Positions 50,573 through 59,831 of a stretch of 64,000 nucleotides of DNA are shown here, piece by piece. Origin of the DNA: Bradyrhizobium jicamae. Its GTDB lineage: Bacteria > Pseudomonadota > Alphaproteobacteria > Rhizobiales > Xanthobacteraceae. Every line of letters begins with the position of its first letter. Position 1 is the stretch's first letter. Both the position numbers and the translations under genes were made by a program. Location: positions 62,001 to 126,000 of the forward strand of contig NZ_JAFCJX010000019.1 in assembly GCF_018130695.1 (NCBI RefSeq). The letters are read 5' to 3'. Under the pieces are notes generated by a model. That model was not told the origin of the DNA. It worked only from the letters and a program-made list of their open reading frames with translations, and did not search any database.

Positions 50573-51148
50573 CAACTGTGTGTCTGGTTGCGGCGAGTGC
50601 GAGATTGCGCGCTGAGAACTCGAGCATGGACGACGCAAAGCCCACCTTAGTTTCAGACGTCGCTGCCGATCATCCAGCGGCATCCGGCATGGCTCTGATG
50701 TGAGCGGCGGTTCTCGATTGGGCGGAGTGGGTCGATAGTGCGAGCGCGCCCACGGCAAACAAAAGCGATCTTTCAGCATGTCACATCTCCAATGTGTTGT
50801 TGGAAGACGCGGCGTTCCTGCAAAGGGTCCTCCAGAGACGGAGGACGATGTCACCTGCTTGACGCATGTTAAGCGGGGCGGGCGGATGGCTCGCGCCGAT
50901 CTTCGCTCGAAACCTGCAACGGCGTCGCCGTCATGCATGAATCCGAATCACCTAAATGCCGATCTAATTCGTTTGCTGTAATCGCCCAGACTTATATTGC
51001 TGGTGGCAATCGCGGACCGAAGAGCCGCGCGAATCGGAGAAGCGCCCAGATCGAGTGCGCAACGGAAGATCGCCGTATGCCTCGTCTCGTTCGCTGTTCG
51101 ACTGGAGCGCGGGTTTCGCGCGTTCCGCAACAACTAGGATCAGGCGAC
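50573..51148. other. Intergenic region between glcF and the transketolase genes
   Basis: The roughly 575 bp contains only short frames with no family resemblance. An in-frame upstream extension of the transketolase gene back to 50933 has no transketolase similarity. The region probably contains the promoter of the transketolase pair. I saw no clear operator. Confidence 0.45.
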
Positions 51149-51988
51149 ATGACGGTTCAAGGCCACAACGTCTCACTGCACGAACGAGCTCGCCGCATCA
51201 GATGCCATGCGCTCCGAATGGGCGAAGTGCAAGGGCAGGGCTACATCGCCCAAGCCCTGGATATCGCTGACGTATTGGCGGTGGCTTACTTCCATGCCAT
51301 GCGGTATCGGCCGGAAGATCCAGAGTGGGAAGGGCGCGACCGCTTCCTTCTCTCCAGTGGTCACTATGCAATTGCACTGTACGCCGCGCTGATCGAGGCG
51401 GGCCTCGTTCCGGAGGCAGAGCTGGAGACCTACGGCTTCGATGATAGCCGTCTGCCGATGTCCGGTATGGCAAGCTACACGCCGGGGATGGAAATGTCGG
51501 GCGGTTCGCTGGGGCTCGGTCTTACCATCGCGGTCGGCCGATGCCTTGGATTGAAGCGAAAAGGATCCGACAGCTTCGTCTACACCTTATTCTCTGACGG
51601 CGAGCTCGATGAAGGATCGAAGTGGGAGGCGATGATGTCCGCCACTCACTACAAGTTAGACAATCTCATTGCCGTGGTCGACGTCAATAACCAGCAGGCG
51701 GATGGCCCTTCCGGCCAAATGATGGGCTTTGAGCCCCTCGTCGACAAAGTGCGATCATTCGGCTGGTTCGTTCAGCGGGTGGACGGTAACGATCTCAATG
51801 CCGTAGTCGCGGCATTCGATGCGGCAAAGACGCACGAGGGAGCCGTGCCGCGAATGATTATCGCCGACACGGTCATGGGAAAAGGCGTGCCGTTTCTTGA
51901 GACGCGTGAGCGGAATCATTTCATGCGCGTCGATGCGAACGAGTGGAAGTTGGCGCTCGCAGCGCTGCAGGATGGGAGCCGGCTATGA
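51149..51988 (+). CDS. Transketolase, N-terminal (TPP pyrophosphate-binding) subunit
   Basis: The 279-residue subunit binds the diphosphate of thiamine diphosphate, with SDGELDEGSKWEA (about 147-159) followed by DVNNQQADG, the GDG...N-type cofactor and metal motif (first Gly replaced by Ser). GHYAIALYAAL is also conserved. The protein is half a transketolase; the other half is the next gene, overlapping by 4 bp. Split transketolases transfer two-carbon ketol units. One such pair (AptA/AptB) acts on apulose-4-phosphate in D-apiose catabolism, relevant given the RuBisCO-like genes nearby. Confidence 0.9.
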   Translation: MTVQGHNVSLHERARRIRCHALRMGEVQGQGYIAQALDIADVLAVAYFHAMRYRPEDPEWEGRDRFLLSSGHYAIALYAALIEAGLVPEAELETYGFDDSRLPMSGMASYTPGMEMSGGSLGLGLTIAVGRCLGLKRKGSDSFVYTLFSDGELDEGSKWEAMMSATHYKLDNLIAVVDVNNQQADGPSGQMMGFEPLVDKVRSFGWFVQRVDGNDLNAVVAAFDAAKTHEGAVPRMIIADTVMGKGVPFLETRERNHFMRVDANEWKLALAALQDGSRL

Positions 51989-52992
51989 AGTCGACGTCGA
52001 GCACTACCACGCCGAAGCTGCGCCTCACGACGTCGGCAATGATCGCTTCGATTGCCGCAGAGGGACAGCCAACAAGGCCGGCGCCGTTTGGCCATGCCTT
52101 GATCGAACTCGCGCGCCGGCGCCCCGAAGTTGTCGGGATGACGGCTGACCTCGGCAAGTACACCGATCTCCACGTATTCGCGAAGGAGTTTCCGGACCGC
52201 TACTACCAGATGGGCATGGCGGAGCAGTTGTTGTTTGGCGGCGCGTCGGGCCTTGCCGCGGAGGGCTTCATGCCGTTTGTGACGACTTACGCTGTGTTCG
52301 CTTCTCGTCGCGCCTATGACTTCATTCACCAGACCATTGCCGAAGAAGATCGCAACGTGAAGATCGCATGCGCGTTGCCAGGGCTCACGTCCGGCTACGG
52401 CCCAAGTCACCAGGCGGCGGAAGACCTGGCACTGTTCCGCGCGATGCCGAACATGACGGTTATCGATCCATGCGATGCCCTGGAAATTGAGCAGGTGGTG
52501 CCTGCCATGGCCGCGCATCGTGGTCCCGTCTATATGCGTCTGCTGCGAGGGCAGGTGCCACTCGTTCTCGAAGAGTACGGCTACAAGTTCGAACTTGGAA
52601 AAGCGAAGCACTTGCGAAGCGGAGATGACGTCCTCATCATTTCTTCCGGCCTACTCACGATGCGGGCGTTGGAAGCCGCAAAAAAACTTGAAGCAGATCG
52701 TGTTGGCGCGTCGGTCCTTCACGTGCCGACCATCAAGCCGCTTGATGTTGAAACCATTGTGGCCGCTTGTAGAAAGCCGGGGCGAGCGGTTGTCGTCGCG
52801 GAGAACCACACTGTGATTGGTGGGCTAGGCGAAGCAGTCGCCGCTGTTCTGATGAGGGAGCGCGTGCATCCTGCGTTCCACATGATCGGCCTTCCGGACG
52901 AATTCCTGGCCGCTGGCGCCTTGCCTACGCTTCACGATCGATACGGAATTTCGACGGATGCGATCGTTAGCCGCATCAAGTCCTGGCTGTGA
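51985..52992 (+). CDS. Transketolase, C-terminal (pyrimidine-binding) subunit
   Basis: The 335-residue subunit carries the pyrimidine-binding domain with the activating Glu in MGMAEQLLFGGASGLA (about 74-89) and FVTTYAVFASRRAYD (about 97-111). The transketolase C-terminal domain follows from about residue 205. ATG 51985 overlaps the stop of the N subunit (ATGA), as usual for such pairs. The complete heterodimer is therefore encoded. A role separate from the housekeeping single-chain transketolase is likely because of the catabolic context. Confidence 0.92.
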   Translation: MKSTSSTTTPKLRLTTSAMIASIAAEGQPTRPAPFGHALIELARRRPEVVGMTADLGKYTDLHVFAKEFPDRYYQMGMAEQLLFGGASGLAAEGFMPFVTTYAVFASRRAYDFIHQTIAEEDRNVKIACALPGLTSGYGPSHQAAEDLALFRAMPNMTVIDPCDALEIEQVVPAMAAHRGPVYMRLLRGQVPLVLEEYGYKFELGKAKHLRSGDDVLIISSGLLTMRALEAAKKLEADRVGASVLHVPTIKPLDVETIVAACRKPGRAVVVAENHTVIGGLGEAVAAVLMRERVHPAFHMIGLPDEFLAAGALPTLHDRYGISTDAIVSRIKSWL

Positions 52993-53518
52993 CGGCTAGG
53001 TAGCGCGACGCGGACGCGAGCCTGGCTTGTCGGCCTTGAACGAGTCGCTCTAGCAGGTTCGTCCGCTACGGAAAGCGTAGGTTAAAACCTGCGCGGCAGG
53101 TAGCCTCCCATGGGACCAGGGGCACGGGGCCATAGGTTTATCCTCGTAAGCCAGGGAGCTTTAGCGTTCCCGCGATTGAAGAAGTTCGTGCGCATAGCGG
53201 ACGCGCCTGTCGGCGGTCGCTCAGGCATTTGGCATTCTGCTTGGCGTCGAAACAGACCCGAGGAAGCCAATCGCATATCCTGGGGTTCGCCTGTTTGCTG
53301 CCGACGCCATCGCGAACCTTTCGCGTGGGAGATTGTAGAACGTAACTCCCAAGTGGCCACCTCGATTCAAGTATGTTCACCGCTCCAAACCGCCATTTGG
53401 ATGAGAGCAATTCACTTGATGAAGCGCGCAATTCGTTTGATCTGCCGATCGTATTTCTTATCGTCGAAAGCTTGAGGGCGACCGCACTGCACGACGGCGC
53501 CGGCACTGGGAGGAATTC
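52993..53518. other. Intergenic region before pepD
   Basis: About 525 bp contains no gene that I can support. No hairpin with a T-run or repeated operator was recognised. The 3' end presumably holds the promoter of the dipeptidase gene. Confidence 0.4.
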
Positions 53519-55057
53519 ATGTCTGCGCACCAGACCGCAACCGCACACGATCGACGTCCAGACGCGGCCGCTCACTCCGTGGGAGCTGATGGGAGTGGAG
53601 TCCTTGCGAACCTCAAACCCGAGGTCTTCTTTCGCTACTTCGAAGAGATCAGCCGCATTCCGCGTGGATCCTATAACGAGAAGCAGGTCAGCGACTATAT
53701 CGCCAACTTCGCGCGGGATCGCGGCCTTGAGTGCTATCAGGACGACATTTACAATATTCTGGTCAAGAAGCCGGGAACAATCGGCTACGAGAACGCGTCG
53801 CCGGTCATCTTCCACGGTCACACCGACATCGTGTGCGAGAGCGATGAGGGCGTGGAGCACGATTTCGCGAATCAGGGCATCAAGCTGCGGATCGATGGCG
53901 ATTTCATTCACGGCACGGGTACGACCCTCGGCGCAGACAACACGGTAGGTGTTGCGCTTGCGCTGTCCGTGCTCGACTCCACGGACATTCCACATCCGCC
54001 GCTCGAGGTCGTGCTTACCGTCCAGGAAGAGGTGGGAAAGGGAGGCGCTCAACACTTCGACGCATCCTGTCTCACTGGAAGGCGGCTAATCGATTTCAAT
54101 TGGCATGATCCCAAGAGTCTGTTCGCCGGCTGCGCGGGTGATATCTCGGCGCGCTTTCGGATCCCGGCCGAATGGCAGAAGGTGCCGGCTGGTTTGACGG
54201 CGACGCGATTGTTCGTGAAGGGACTGAGCAGCGGCCACTCGGAGTTCGACATTCATCTGGAGCGTGCAAACGCGATCGTCCTTCTGGCCCGGGTCCTCGG
54301 TGCGCTTCTTGACGACCTGCCGGTCCGGCTCGCATCGGTCAAGGGAGGCGTCAACCGGTACGTCATTCCCGGAGACGCCGAAGCAGTCATGTTGCTTCAT
54401 CAAGCGGACCTGAAGCGTGCAAGCGAGATCGTCCGGAATGTCGCCGCAGATATCAAGAAGGAGTTCGCAGTCAGCGACCCTAAGCTGGAGGTCGGTTTGG
54501 AGCCGTGTGCGGGCGGTTTCGATCGTGTGCTTTCAGACGTGACCGCCAATTCGGTCGTGCAGGCGGTCACGCTTACGCCGAACGGAGTCCAGAGCATGAG
54601 CCTTACCATCGCGAATCTGGTGGAAAGCTCGAACACCATTGCGTTGTTATCGACCAGCGACGAGGAAGTCGAGATTCTCTCGACCATTCCGAGCGCCGTC
54701 AGCTCGCGGCGCTACGGCATCCTCAAGCGAATCGAGCGGCTGGCAGAGCTAATGGGGCGCGGTACAAAGGTTACCACCTTTGCGGATTGCCCAGAGTGGC
54801 CCTACAACAAGGACTCCAGGCTTTTGGCCGTCGCCACCCGCGCGTTCGAGGATACGTTCAAGGCCAAGCCTCACGTAGAAGTATCTCACTCGAGCCTCGA
54901 GTTGGGTCTTTTCAACAAGAAGATTCCGGGAATCGACATGATCTCGATCGGACCGGAAGCGTTCGACGTGCACACGACCCGAGAACGTCTCAATCACACC
55001 ACCGTCGAGCCTATCTGGCGGCTTCTCAAGGAAATACTCCGCAATCTCAGAGATTAG
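53519..55057 (+). CDS. pepD: Aminoacyl-histidine dipeptidase (M20 family)
   Basis: The 512-residue metallopeptidase resembles PepD (Xaa-His dipeptidase). It has the zinc ligands in FHGHTDIVCE (about 97-106), GADNTVG (about 138) and QEEVGKGG (about 164), a dimerisation domain (about 200-380), and a C-terminal EVSHSSLELGLF and GPEAFDVHTTRE. It hydrolyses dipeptides in the cytoplasm. The first ~25 residues are polar and probably disordered. Its location between a transketolase and a sugar ABC operon is odd; no peptide transporter is nearby. It may release an amino acid from a conjugate brought in by the pathway, but this is speculative. Confidence 0.9.
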   Translation: MSAHQTATAHDRRPDAAAHSVGADGSGVLANLKPEVFFRYFEEISRIPRGSYNEKQVSDYIANFARDRGLECYQDDIYNILVKKPGTIGYENASPVIFHGHTDIVCESDEGVEHDFANQGIKLRIDGDFIHGTGTTLGADNTVGVALALSVLDSTDIPHPPLEVVLTVQEEVGKGGAQHFDASCLTGRRLIDFNWHDPKSLFAGCAGDISARFRIPAEWQKVPAGLTATRLFVKGLSSGHSEFDIHLERANAIVLLARVLGALLDDLPVRLASVKGGVNRYVIPGDAEAVMLLHQADLKRASEIVRNVAADIKKEFAVSDPKLEVGLEPCAGGFDRVLSDVTANSVVQAVTLTPNGVQSMSLTIANLVESSNTIALLSTSDEEVEILSTIPSAVSSRRYGILKRIERLAELMGRGTKVTTFADCPEWPYNKDSRLLAVATRAFEDTFKAKPHVEVSHSSLELGLFNKKIPGIDMISIGPEAFDVHTTRERLNHTTVEPIWRLLKEILRNLRD

Positions 55058-55183
55058 CGCGACGTCGCGCGTCTCAGCGGACTGATCGTTGGCAGAGCTC
55101 CATAGCGACTGGAGCCCTGGACGAGGCTGCTCGCGCATGCGGGCAGTAGATGTTGCACCAGAAACAAGCATTGGAGGGGAAAC

Positions 55184-56251
55184 ATGAAGCGATCTTTTTG
55201 TAATTCATTGGCGGCTGGGTTGCTCGCGGCCGTCGTCTTGCCCGGTGTGGCTTTCGCCGCCGACTACGGGGCGGTTTTTCCAGGAATCCTCATGGACAAG
55301 GTCATTCCGCCGACCGGCAAAGAGGCGAAACCCCAGGTGAAGACCAACCGTCCCCTGAAGGTCGGTTTCCTGCCGACGGCAATGGATACCTACTATCAGC
55401 GTGTGCTGGCTGGAGTTAAGGAGGAGATCGATCGAGCCGGGGGACCTTCCACGATCCAACTGCTCGTGCAAGCGCCGAAGAGCCAATCCGCGACGGACGA
55501 TCAGGTCCGCACGATGGAGGCCTGGATCAACGAACGCGTCGACGCGATAGCGGTCGCGCTCTACAACGAAGGCGCTTTGGAGCCGTTGATCCGGCGTGCG
55601 ACCGAAGCGGGAATCCCGGTGTTCCTGTTCAACTCACCTGTCGCCGACGACCCCTATTACGTCAGCGATATCGGATACGACCAGAGCGACGGCGGTCGCG
55701 CTCAAGCGCAGTGGATTGTCGATAACTACAAGGACAAGGGGGAGGTCAAGATTGCCGTCCTGGAGGGCTTGCCCGGTCCGCACACTGCGCAGCGCATGAA
55801 GGGCTTCAATGAAGTCCTCTCGAAGTACCCGAACCTGAAGATTGTGGCCAAGCAGCCGGCCGGTTGGGTGCGCGCGCAAGGTCTCACCGTGACCGAGAAC
55901 ATGCTCACCGCGCATCCCGATGTGGATATTCTCGTTGCGCTCTACGATGAAATGGCCCTGGGAGGCCTGCAGGCCTTGAAGGCGAGGAAGCTGAACGGGA
56001 AGATTGCGATCGTAGGCTACGAGAACATGAAGGAAGCCAACGACGCGATCAAGGTCGGCGATTTCGCAGCCACCGTCGATACCGGGGCCAAGGAGGAGGG
56101 CCGCAACATCATCCGCGCGGTCGAGCAATTCGTCATGAAGGGAGAAGGCGTCCCCAAGAAGATCTTCGTCGCGCCAAAGACGTACGATGCCAAGAACATC
56201 GGCACGTTTGACCCGGCCGACTACATCTACGTCGCGAAGAATACGAAGTAG
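55184..56251 (+). CDS. Sugar ABC transporter periplasmic binding protein
   Basis: The 355-residue protein has a signal peptide with cleavage near VAFAADY (about residue 25). A Pro-rich linker (about 35-60) and the Peripla_BP_4 fold follow (KVGFLPTAMDTYYQRVLAGV, then VALYDEMALGGLQAL). The length and linker differ from the binding protein at 30357, so the two importers are not recent duplicates. GGAGGGG precedes the ATG. A 13-bp perfect hairpin follows the stop. The ligand should be a sugar or sugar alcohol. Confidence 0.9.
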   Translation: MKRSFCNSLAAGLLAAVVLPGVAFAADYGAVFPGILMDKVIPPTGKEAKPQVKTNRPLKVGFLPTAMDTYYQRVLAGVKEEIDRAGGPSTIQLLVQAPKSQSATDDQVRTMEAWINERVDAIAVALYNEGALEPLIRRATEAGIPVFLFNSPVADDPYYVSDIGYDQSDGGRAQAQWIVDNYKDKGEVKIAVLEGLPGPHTAQRMKGFNEVLSKYPNLKIVAKQPAGWVRAQGLTVTENMLTAHPDVDILVALYDEMALGGLQALKARKLNGKIAIVGYENMKEANDAIKVGDFAATVDTGAKEEGRNIIRAVEQFVMKGEGVPKKIFVAPKTYDAKNIGTFDPADYIYVAKNTK

Positions 56252-56261
56252 ATGGTCAGGA

Positions 56262-56292
56262 GGAGCCACGCTCGCCGCTCGAGCGTGGCTCC
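56262..56292. terminator. Intercistronic stem-loop after binding-protein gene
   Basis: A perfect 13-bp stem (56262-56274 paired with 56280-56292, GGAGCCACGCTCG and its complement) closes a five-base loop. It starts 11 bases after the binding-protein stop and ends 28 bases before the ATPase ATG. No T-run follows, so it probably stabilises the upstream message or attenuates rather than ends transcription. Confidence 0.7.
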
Positions 56293-56320
56293 ATCTGCTG
56301 TTGCGAAGGGGGCGACATCA

Positions 56321-57832
56321 ATGGACCAGTCGGAACTGGCGCTCAAAATCACAGGCGTTGGCAAGCGCTTCGGAGCGACCAACGCGCTTTCGAGCATTTC
56401 GATGAATCTGGCCAAGGGCGAGGTGCTGGGATTGGTGGGCGAAAACGGGGCCGGAAAATCGACCCTGATGAAGATCCTGTCCGGGGCCCATGTGCGTGAC
56501 GAGGGCGAAATTGAGGTCGATGGGGTGCGCGTGGAGATCCGGGAGCCGGCGGACGCGCAAAGGGTAGGTATAGGAATCATCTATCAGGAGCTCAGTCTGT
56601 TTCCGGACCTAGATGCGGTTGAAAACATCTTCATCGGCCGGGAGATGTCGATTGGAAAATCTCCGAACATCACGGCGCCGCTTCGAAAGAGGGCCATGCG
56701 GGAGTGCGCCCGTCGAATCCTGAATGATGTGCTTAGCGTCGAGATTGATCTCGATTGCCCGGTTGGCGCGCTTACCCTTGCTCAACGACAAATCGTCGAA
56801 ATCGCCAGGACGTTGAACTCAAACGCAAAGATCCTGATCATGGACGAGCCGACCGAGGCTCTCGAGAAAGCGGAACGAGAACGGCTCGTCAGAATCATCA
56901 ACGATCTCAAGCAGGCCGGGAAGTCCGTCATATACGTGTCCCACAAACTGGATGAGGTCTTGAGAATCTGCGACCGCGTCGTCGTGATGCGCGATGGAGC
57001 GTGCGTCGCCGACCTGCCGGCATCGACGCTCGACGTGAACAAGATGATCGGCTTGATGATCGGCGGCTCGCTGGCAAAGCAATTTCCGACGAAGACAAGT
57101 CCAGGTGCTGATCCTATCCTCAAGGTGGAAGGGCTATCCCGACGCGGAGCATTCGACAACGTCAATTTCGAATTGCACGAGGGGGAGATTCTGGGTGTTG
57201 CGGGACTCGAAGGATCGGGCAAGAGCCGCCTTCTGAGGGCATTGTTCGGTGATGGTGCGTCGGACTCCGGCAGAATCCTGCTGAAGGGACGATCGATCTC
57301 GATCGGATCGATATCGGGCGCGATGAACAACGGGATCGCGTTCCTTCCGGCCGAGCGCAAGACGGAAGGCATCTTCGCCGAACATAGCGTCGGCTGGAAT
57401 TTAACCGCCTCTAGCTTGAGCAAATTCGGCGGCGTTCGCCTGGATCGGCGAGCGGAACGCATTCAATGCATCAACCATATCCGGAAGATGGGAATCAAAT
57501 CGGAAGGGCCTCAGCAGCCGATCGGCAAGCTGAGCGGCGGCAATCAGCAGAAGGTTCTGTTAGCGCGATGGCTGCTGACCGAGCCTGACGTATTGCTTCT
57601 CGAGGAGCCGACGCGGGGGATCGATATCAAGGCGAAGGCCGATGTCTACCAACTCATCGCCAGCAGCGCGCAGACCGGAAAGGGGATCATCGTGGTTTCA
57701 TCTGACAACACCGAGCTGCTGGGGTTGTGTCATCGGATACTGGTCATGTTTGAAGGCGAGGCGGTCGGAATGCTGGATTCGGCTTCCGCAAGCGAGGAAA
57801 CCATCGCGTCGCTTTCGATTCAGCGGACCTGA
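56321..57832 (+). CDS. Sugar ABC transporter ATPase, two ABC domains
   Basis: The 503-residue protein has two ATPase domains. Domain 1 has Walker A GENGAGKST (40-48), signature-like LTLAQRQIVEIAR and IMDEPTEALEKAE. Domain 2 has GLEGSGKSRLL, signature LSGGNQQKVLLA and LLEEPTRGID, where Glu replaces the usual Asp before EPT. Start ATG 56321 follows an AAGGGGG box; the upstream in-frame part covers the hairpin and is not used. It energises the importer with the permease next downstream. Confidence 0.92.
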   Translation: MDQSELALKITGVGKRFGATNALSSISMNLAKGEVLGLVGENGAGKSTLMKILSGAHVRDEGEIEVDGVRVEIREPADAQRVGIGIIYQELSLFPDLDAVENIFIGREMSIGKSPNITAPLRKRAMRECARRILNDVLSVEIDLDCPVGALTLAQRQIVEIARTLNSNAKILIMDEPTEALEKAERERLVRIINDLKQAGKSVIYVSHKLDEVLRICDRVVVMRDGACVADLPASTLDVNKMIGLMIGGSLAKQFPTKTSPGADPILKVEGLSRRGAFDNVNFELHEGEILGVAGLEGSGKSRLLRALFGDGASDSGRILLKGRSISIGSISGAMNNGIAFLPAERKTEGIFAEHSVGWNLTASSLSKFGGVRLDRRAERIQCINHIRKMGIKSEGPQQPIGKLSGGNQQKVLLARWLLTEPDVLLLEEPTRGIDIKAKADVYQLIASSAQTGKGIIVVSSDNTELLGLCHRILVMFEGEAVGMLDSASASEETIASLSIQRT

Positions 57833-57851
57833 GAAAACAATGGAGAACAGA

Positions 57852-58829
57852 ATGTCGACTCAGGCCTTGGATGCAAAAACCACGGTATCGAAATTCAGAC
57901 TGTCCGGGGGAGCGAGCGGCATCGTGATAGCGCTGATCGTTCTCATAGTGGCACTTGGAGTCGCATCGCCACGCTTTCTAAGCGTCGGTAACCTCACGGA
58001 TATCACGCGGCAGGCGGTCTTTGTCGCCATTATCGCATTCGGAGCGACCCTCGTCATTGCCATGCGAGGCATTGATCTCTCGGTTGGGTCGACGCTGGCA
58101 TTCACCGGCCTGATCGCTGCGGACCTGATGAACCGCGGGTTCAATCCGTTTGTCAGCGTCGCCGCGAGCCTGGCCGTCGGTACGCTGATCGGCATTGTGA
58201 ACGGCGTTCTGGTCGCCAAAGTCAGGATAGCCGACTTCATCGTCACCATGGCGATGATGGTCATCACGCGTGGATTGATCATGGTCTATACGGAGGGCAT
58301 TCCGCTCACCGGCTTGTCGAATCCTTCTTTCCAGGCCTTCGGCCAGGGATTCGTCGGCTTCGTGCCGATGCCGGTGTTGGTCACGATCCTGACTTTTGCA
58401 GCGGTCTACTTCCTACTTTATCAAACGCGCTTCGGCCGTTACACGCTGTCGATCGGTAGCAATCCGGAAGCGGCGCGGCTGGTCGGAATAAGAATCGATC
58501 GCGTCAAGATTGCTGTGTATGCACTCACTGGGTTTCTGGCTGCGCTATCCGGTGTTCTCCTGACCTCACGGCTCGAAGCGGCAATGCCGGAGGCTGGCGA
58601 GGGCTATGAGCTGGATGTCATCGCGGCGGTAGTCATGGGGGGCACGAGCCTCGCCGGAGGCAAGGCGTCCCTGTTGGGAACTGCTGCCGGCGCGGTCCTC
58701 ATGGCCGTCGTGCGTAACGGTCTCAATATTCTCAACGTCAACACGTTTTGGCATCAAGTCGTGATCGGCGCGATCATTCTGTTGGCCGTGTGCGCCGACA
58801 AGTTTGGTGGCCGCTCGCGAGATACCTGA
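57852..58829 (+). CDS. Sugar ABC transporter permease
   Basis: The 325-residue RbsC-type permease has about nine hydrophobic helices. Family motifs MRGIDLSVGSTLAFTG (about 72-87) and GYELDVIAAVVMGGTSLAGG (about 248-267) are present. GGAG six bases before ATG 57852 selects this start over the ATG at 57840. It follows the ATPase by 19 bp and precedes the SMP-30 gene by 15 bp. The importer is complete. Confidence 0.92.
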   Translation: MSTQALDAKTTVSKFRLSGGASGIVIALIVLIVALGVASPRFLSVGNLTDITRQAVFVAIIAFGATLVIAMRGIDLSVGSTLAFTGLIAADLMNRGFNPFVSVAASLAVGTLIGIVNGVLVAKVRIADFIVTMAMMVITRGLIMVYTEGIPLTGLSNPSFQAFGQGFVGFVPMPVLVTILTFAAVYFLLYQTRFGRYTLSIGSNPEAARLVGIRIDRVKIAVYALTGFLAALSGVLLTSRLEAAMPEAGEGYELDVIAAVVMGGTSLAGGKASLLGTAAGAVLMAVVRNGLNILNVNTFWHQVVIGAIILLAVCADKFGGRSRDT

Positions 58830-58844
58830 TTGCAGGAGGCCGCT

Positions 58845-59789
58845 GTGGGTTTTGGCCTGGGCCCAATCGAGAACAGCTTGCGATATCCCGTCGAGGGCGT
58901 CGAACCGCTCGATCGACGGTTCACGTACAAGATCGGAAACGCACCGATCGAACGTCTCGCAACGGGCTTTGGATGGGTGGAGGGACCTGTCTACTTCGGG
59001 GACAATGGCAGTCTTCTCTTCAGCGATATTCCAAACAACCGCATTTATCGCTGGCTCGAGGCGGATGGACATCTGGGAGTATTTCGAAGCCCTTCGAATT
59101 ATGCGAATGGGCATACCCGCGATCGCAATGGGCGCCTTGTCAGCTGTGAGCACCTTAGACGAGTCACTCGCACCGAGCTGGACGGGACCATCACCGTCCT
59201 GGCGGACCGGCATGAGGGAAGACGCCTCAGCTCGCCAAATGACGTGATTGTGGCCTCGGACGGTGCGGTGTGGTTCACCGACCCCGGGTACGGCATCGAC
59301 AGCGACTATGAGGGCGTCAAGCAGGAAGCCGAGCTTCCCCGGGCTGTCTACCGATTGGATCCCGCCGGATCGCTCAATGTGGTCGCTGACGATTTCGTGC
59401 GGCCCAATGGCCTGGCTTTGTCTCCGGACGAATCGCGGCTGTATGTCGTCGACAGCGGGATAACGGACGGCGGCCCGTCGCATATCCGCGTCTTTGATGT
59501 GGTCGACGGACGCTTGAGGAACGGCGCGGTGTTCGCCGACGACTTCGCTCCGGGGTTCACCGACGGACTGCGCGTCGACCTTCATGGAAACGTCTGGTGC
59601 AGTATGGGGTGGGCTGATCCCGCCGAAGATGGCGTCCGCTGCTACTCCCCCGAAGGCGCCTTGATCGGAAAGATTCATCTGCCGGAGACCTGCGCAAATG
59701 TTTGTTTCGGGGGGCGTCGTAAGAACCGGCTTTTCATGGCGGCGAGTACGTCGATCTACGCGGTGTGCCTCAACACGACGGGTATTTGA
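58845..59789 (+). CDS. SMP-30/gluconolactonase family lactonase
   Basis: The 314-residue six-bladed propeller protein has typical metal ligands: the Glu in GWVEGPVYFG (about 43-52), Asn in SSPNDVIVASDG (about 129) and Asp in GFTDGLRVDLHGN (about 240-252). It hydrolyses sugar lactones to aldonic acids. GTG 58845 is preferred because AGGAGG lies six bases upstream. It is in one operon with the sugar importer and an SDR, a layout that suggests import, oxidation to lactone by the SDR, and hydrolysis. Confidence 0.92.
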   Translation: MGFGLGPIENSLRYPVEGVEPLDRRFTYKIGNAPIERLATGFGWVEGPVYFGDNGSLLFSDIPNNRIYRWLEADGHLGVFRSPSNYANGHTRDRNGRLVSCEHLRRVTRTELDGTITVLADRHEGRRLSSPNDVIVASDGAVWFTDPGYGIDSDYEGVKQEAELPRAVYRLDPAGSLNVVADDFVRPNGLALSPDESRLYVVDSGITDGGPSHIRVFDVVDGRLRNGAVFADDFAPGFTDGLRVDLHGNVWCSMGWADPAEDGVRCYSPEGALIGKIHLPETCANVCFGGRRKNRLFMAASTSIYAVCLNTTGI

Positions 59790-59831
59790 CGCGCGCCGAA
59801 AGTGCGACGGGACAAGACGAGGAGATTTGAA

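Noticed and set aside
50933..51148. A 72-residue N-terminal extension of the transketolase N subunit
   Set aside because: The extension is not transketolase-like and the ATG at 51149 matches the family start.
55057..55070. Perfect 14-bp palindrome GCGCGACGTCGCGC after pepD
   Set aside because: It is short, made of common GC-rich words, has no second copy noticed in the window and no T-run.
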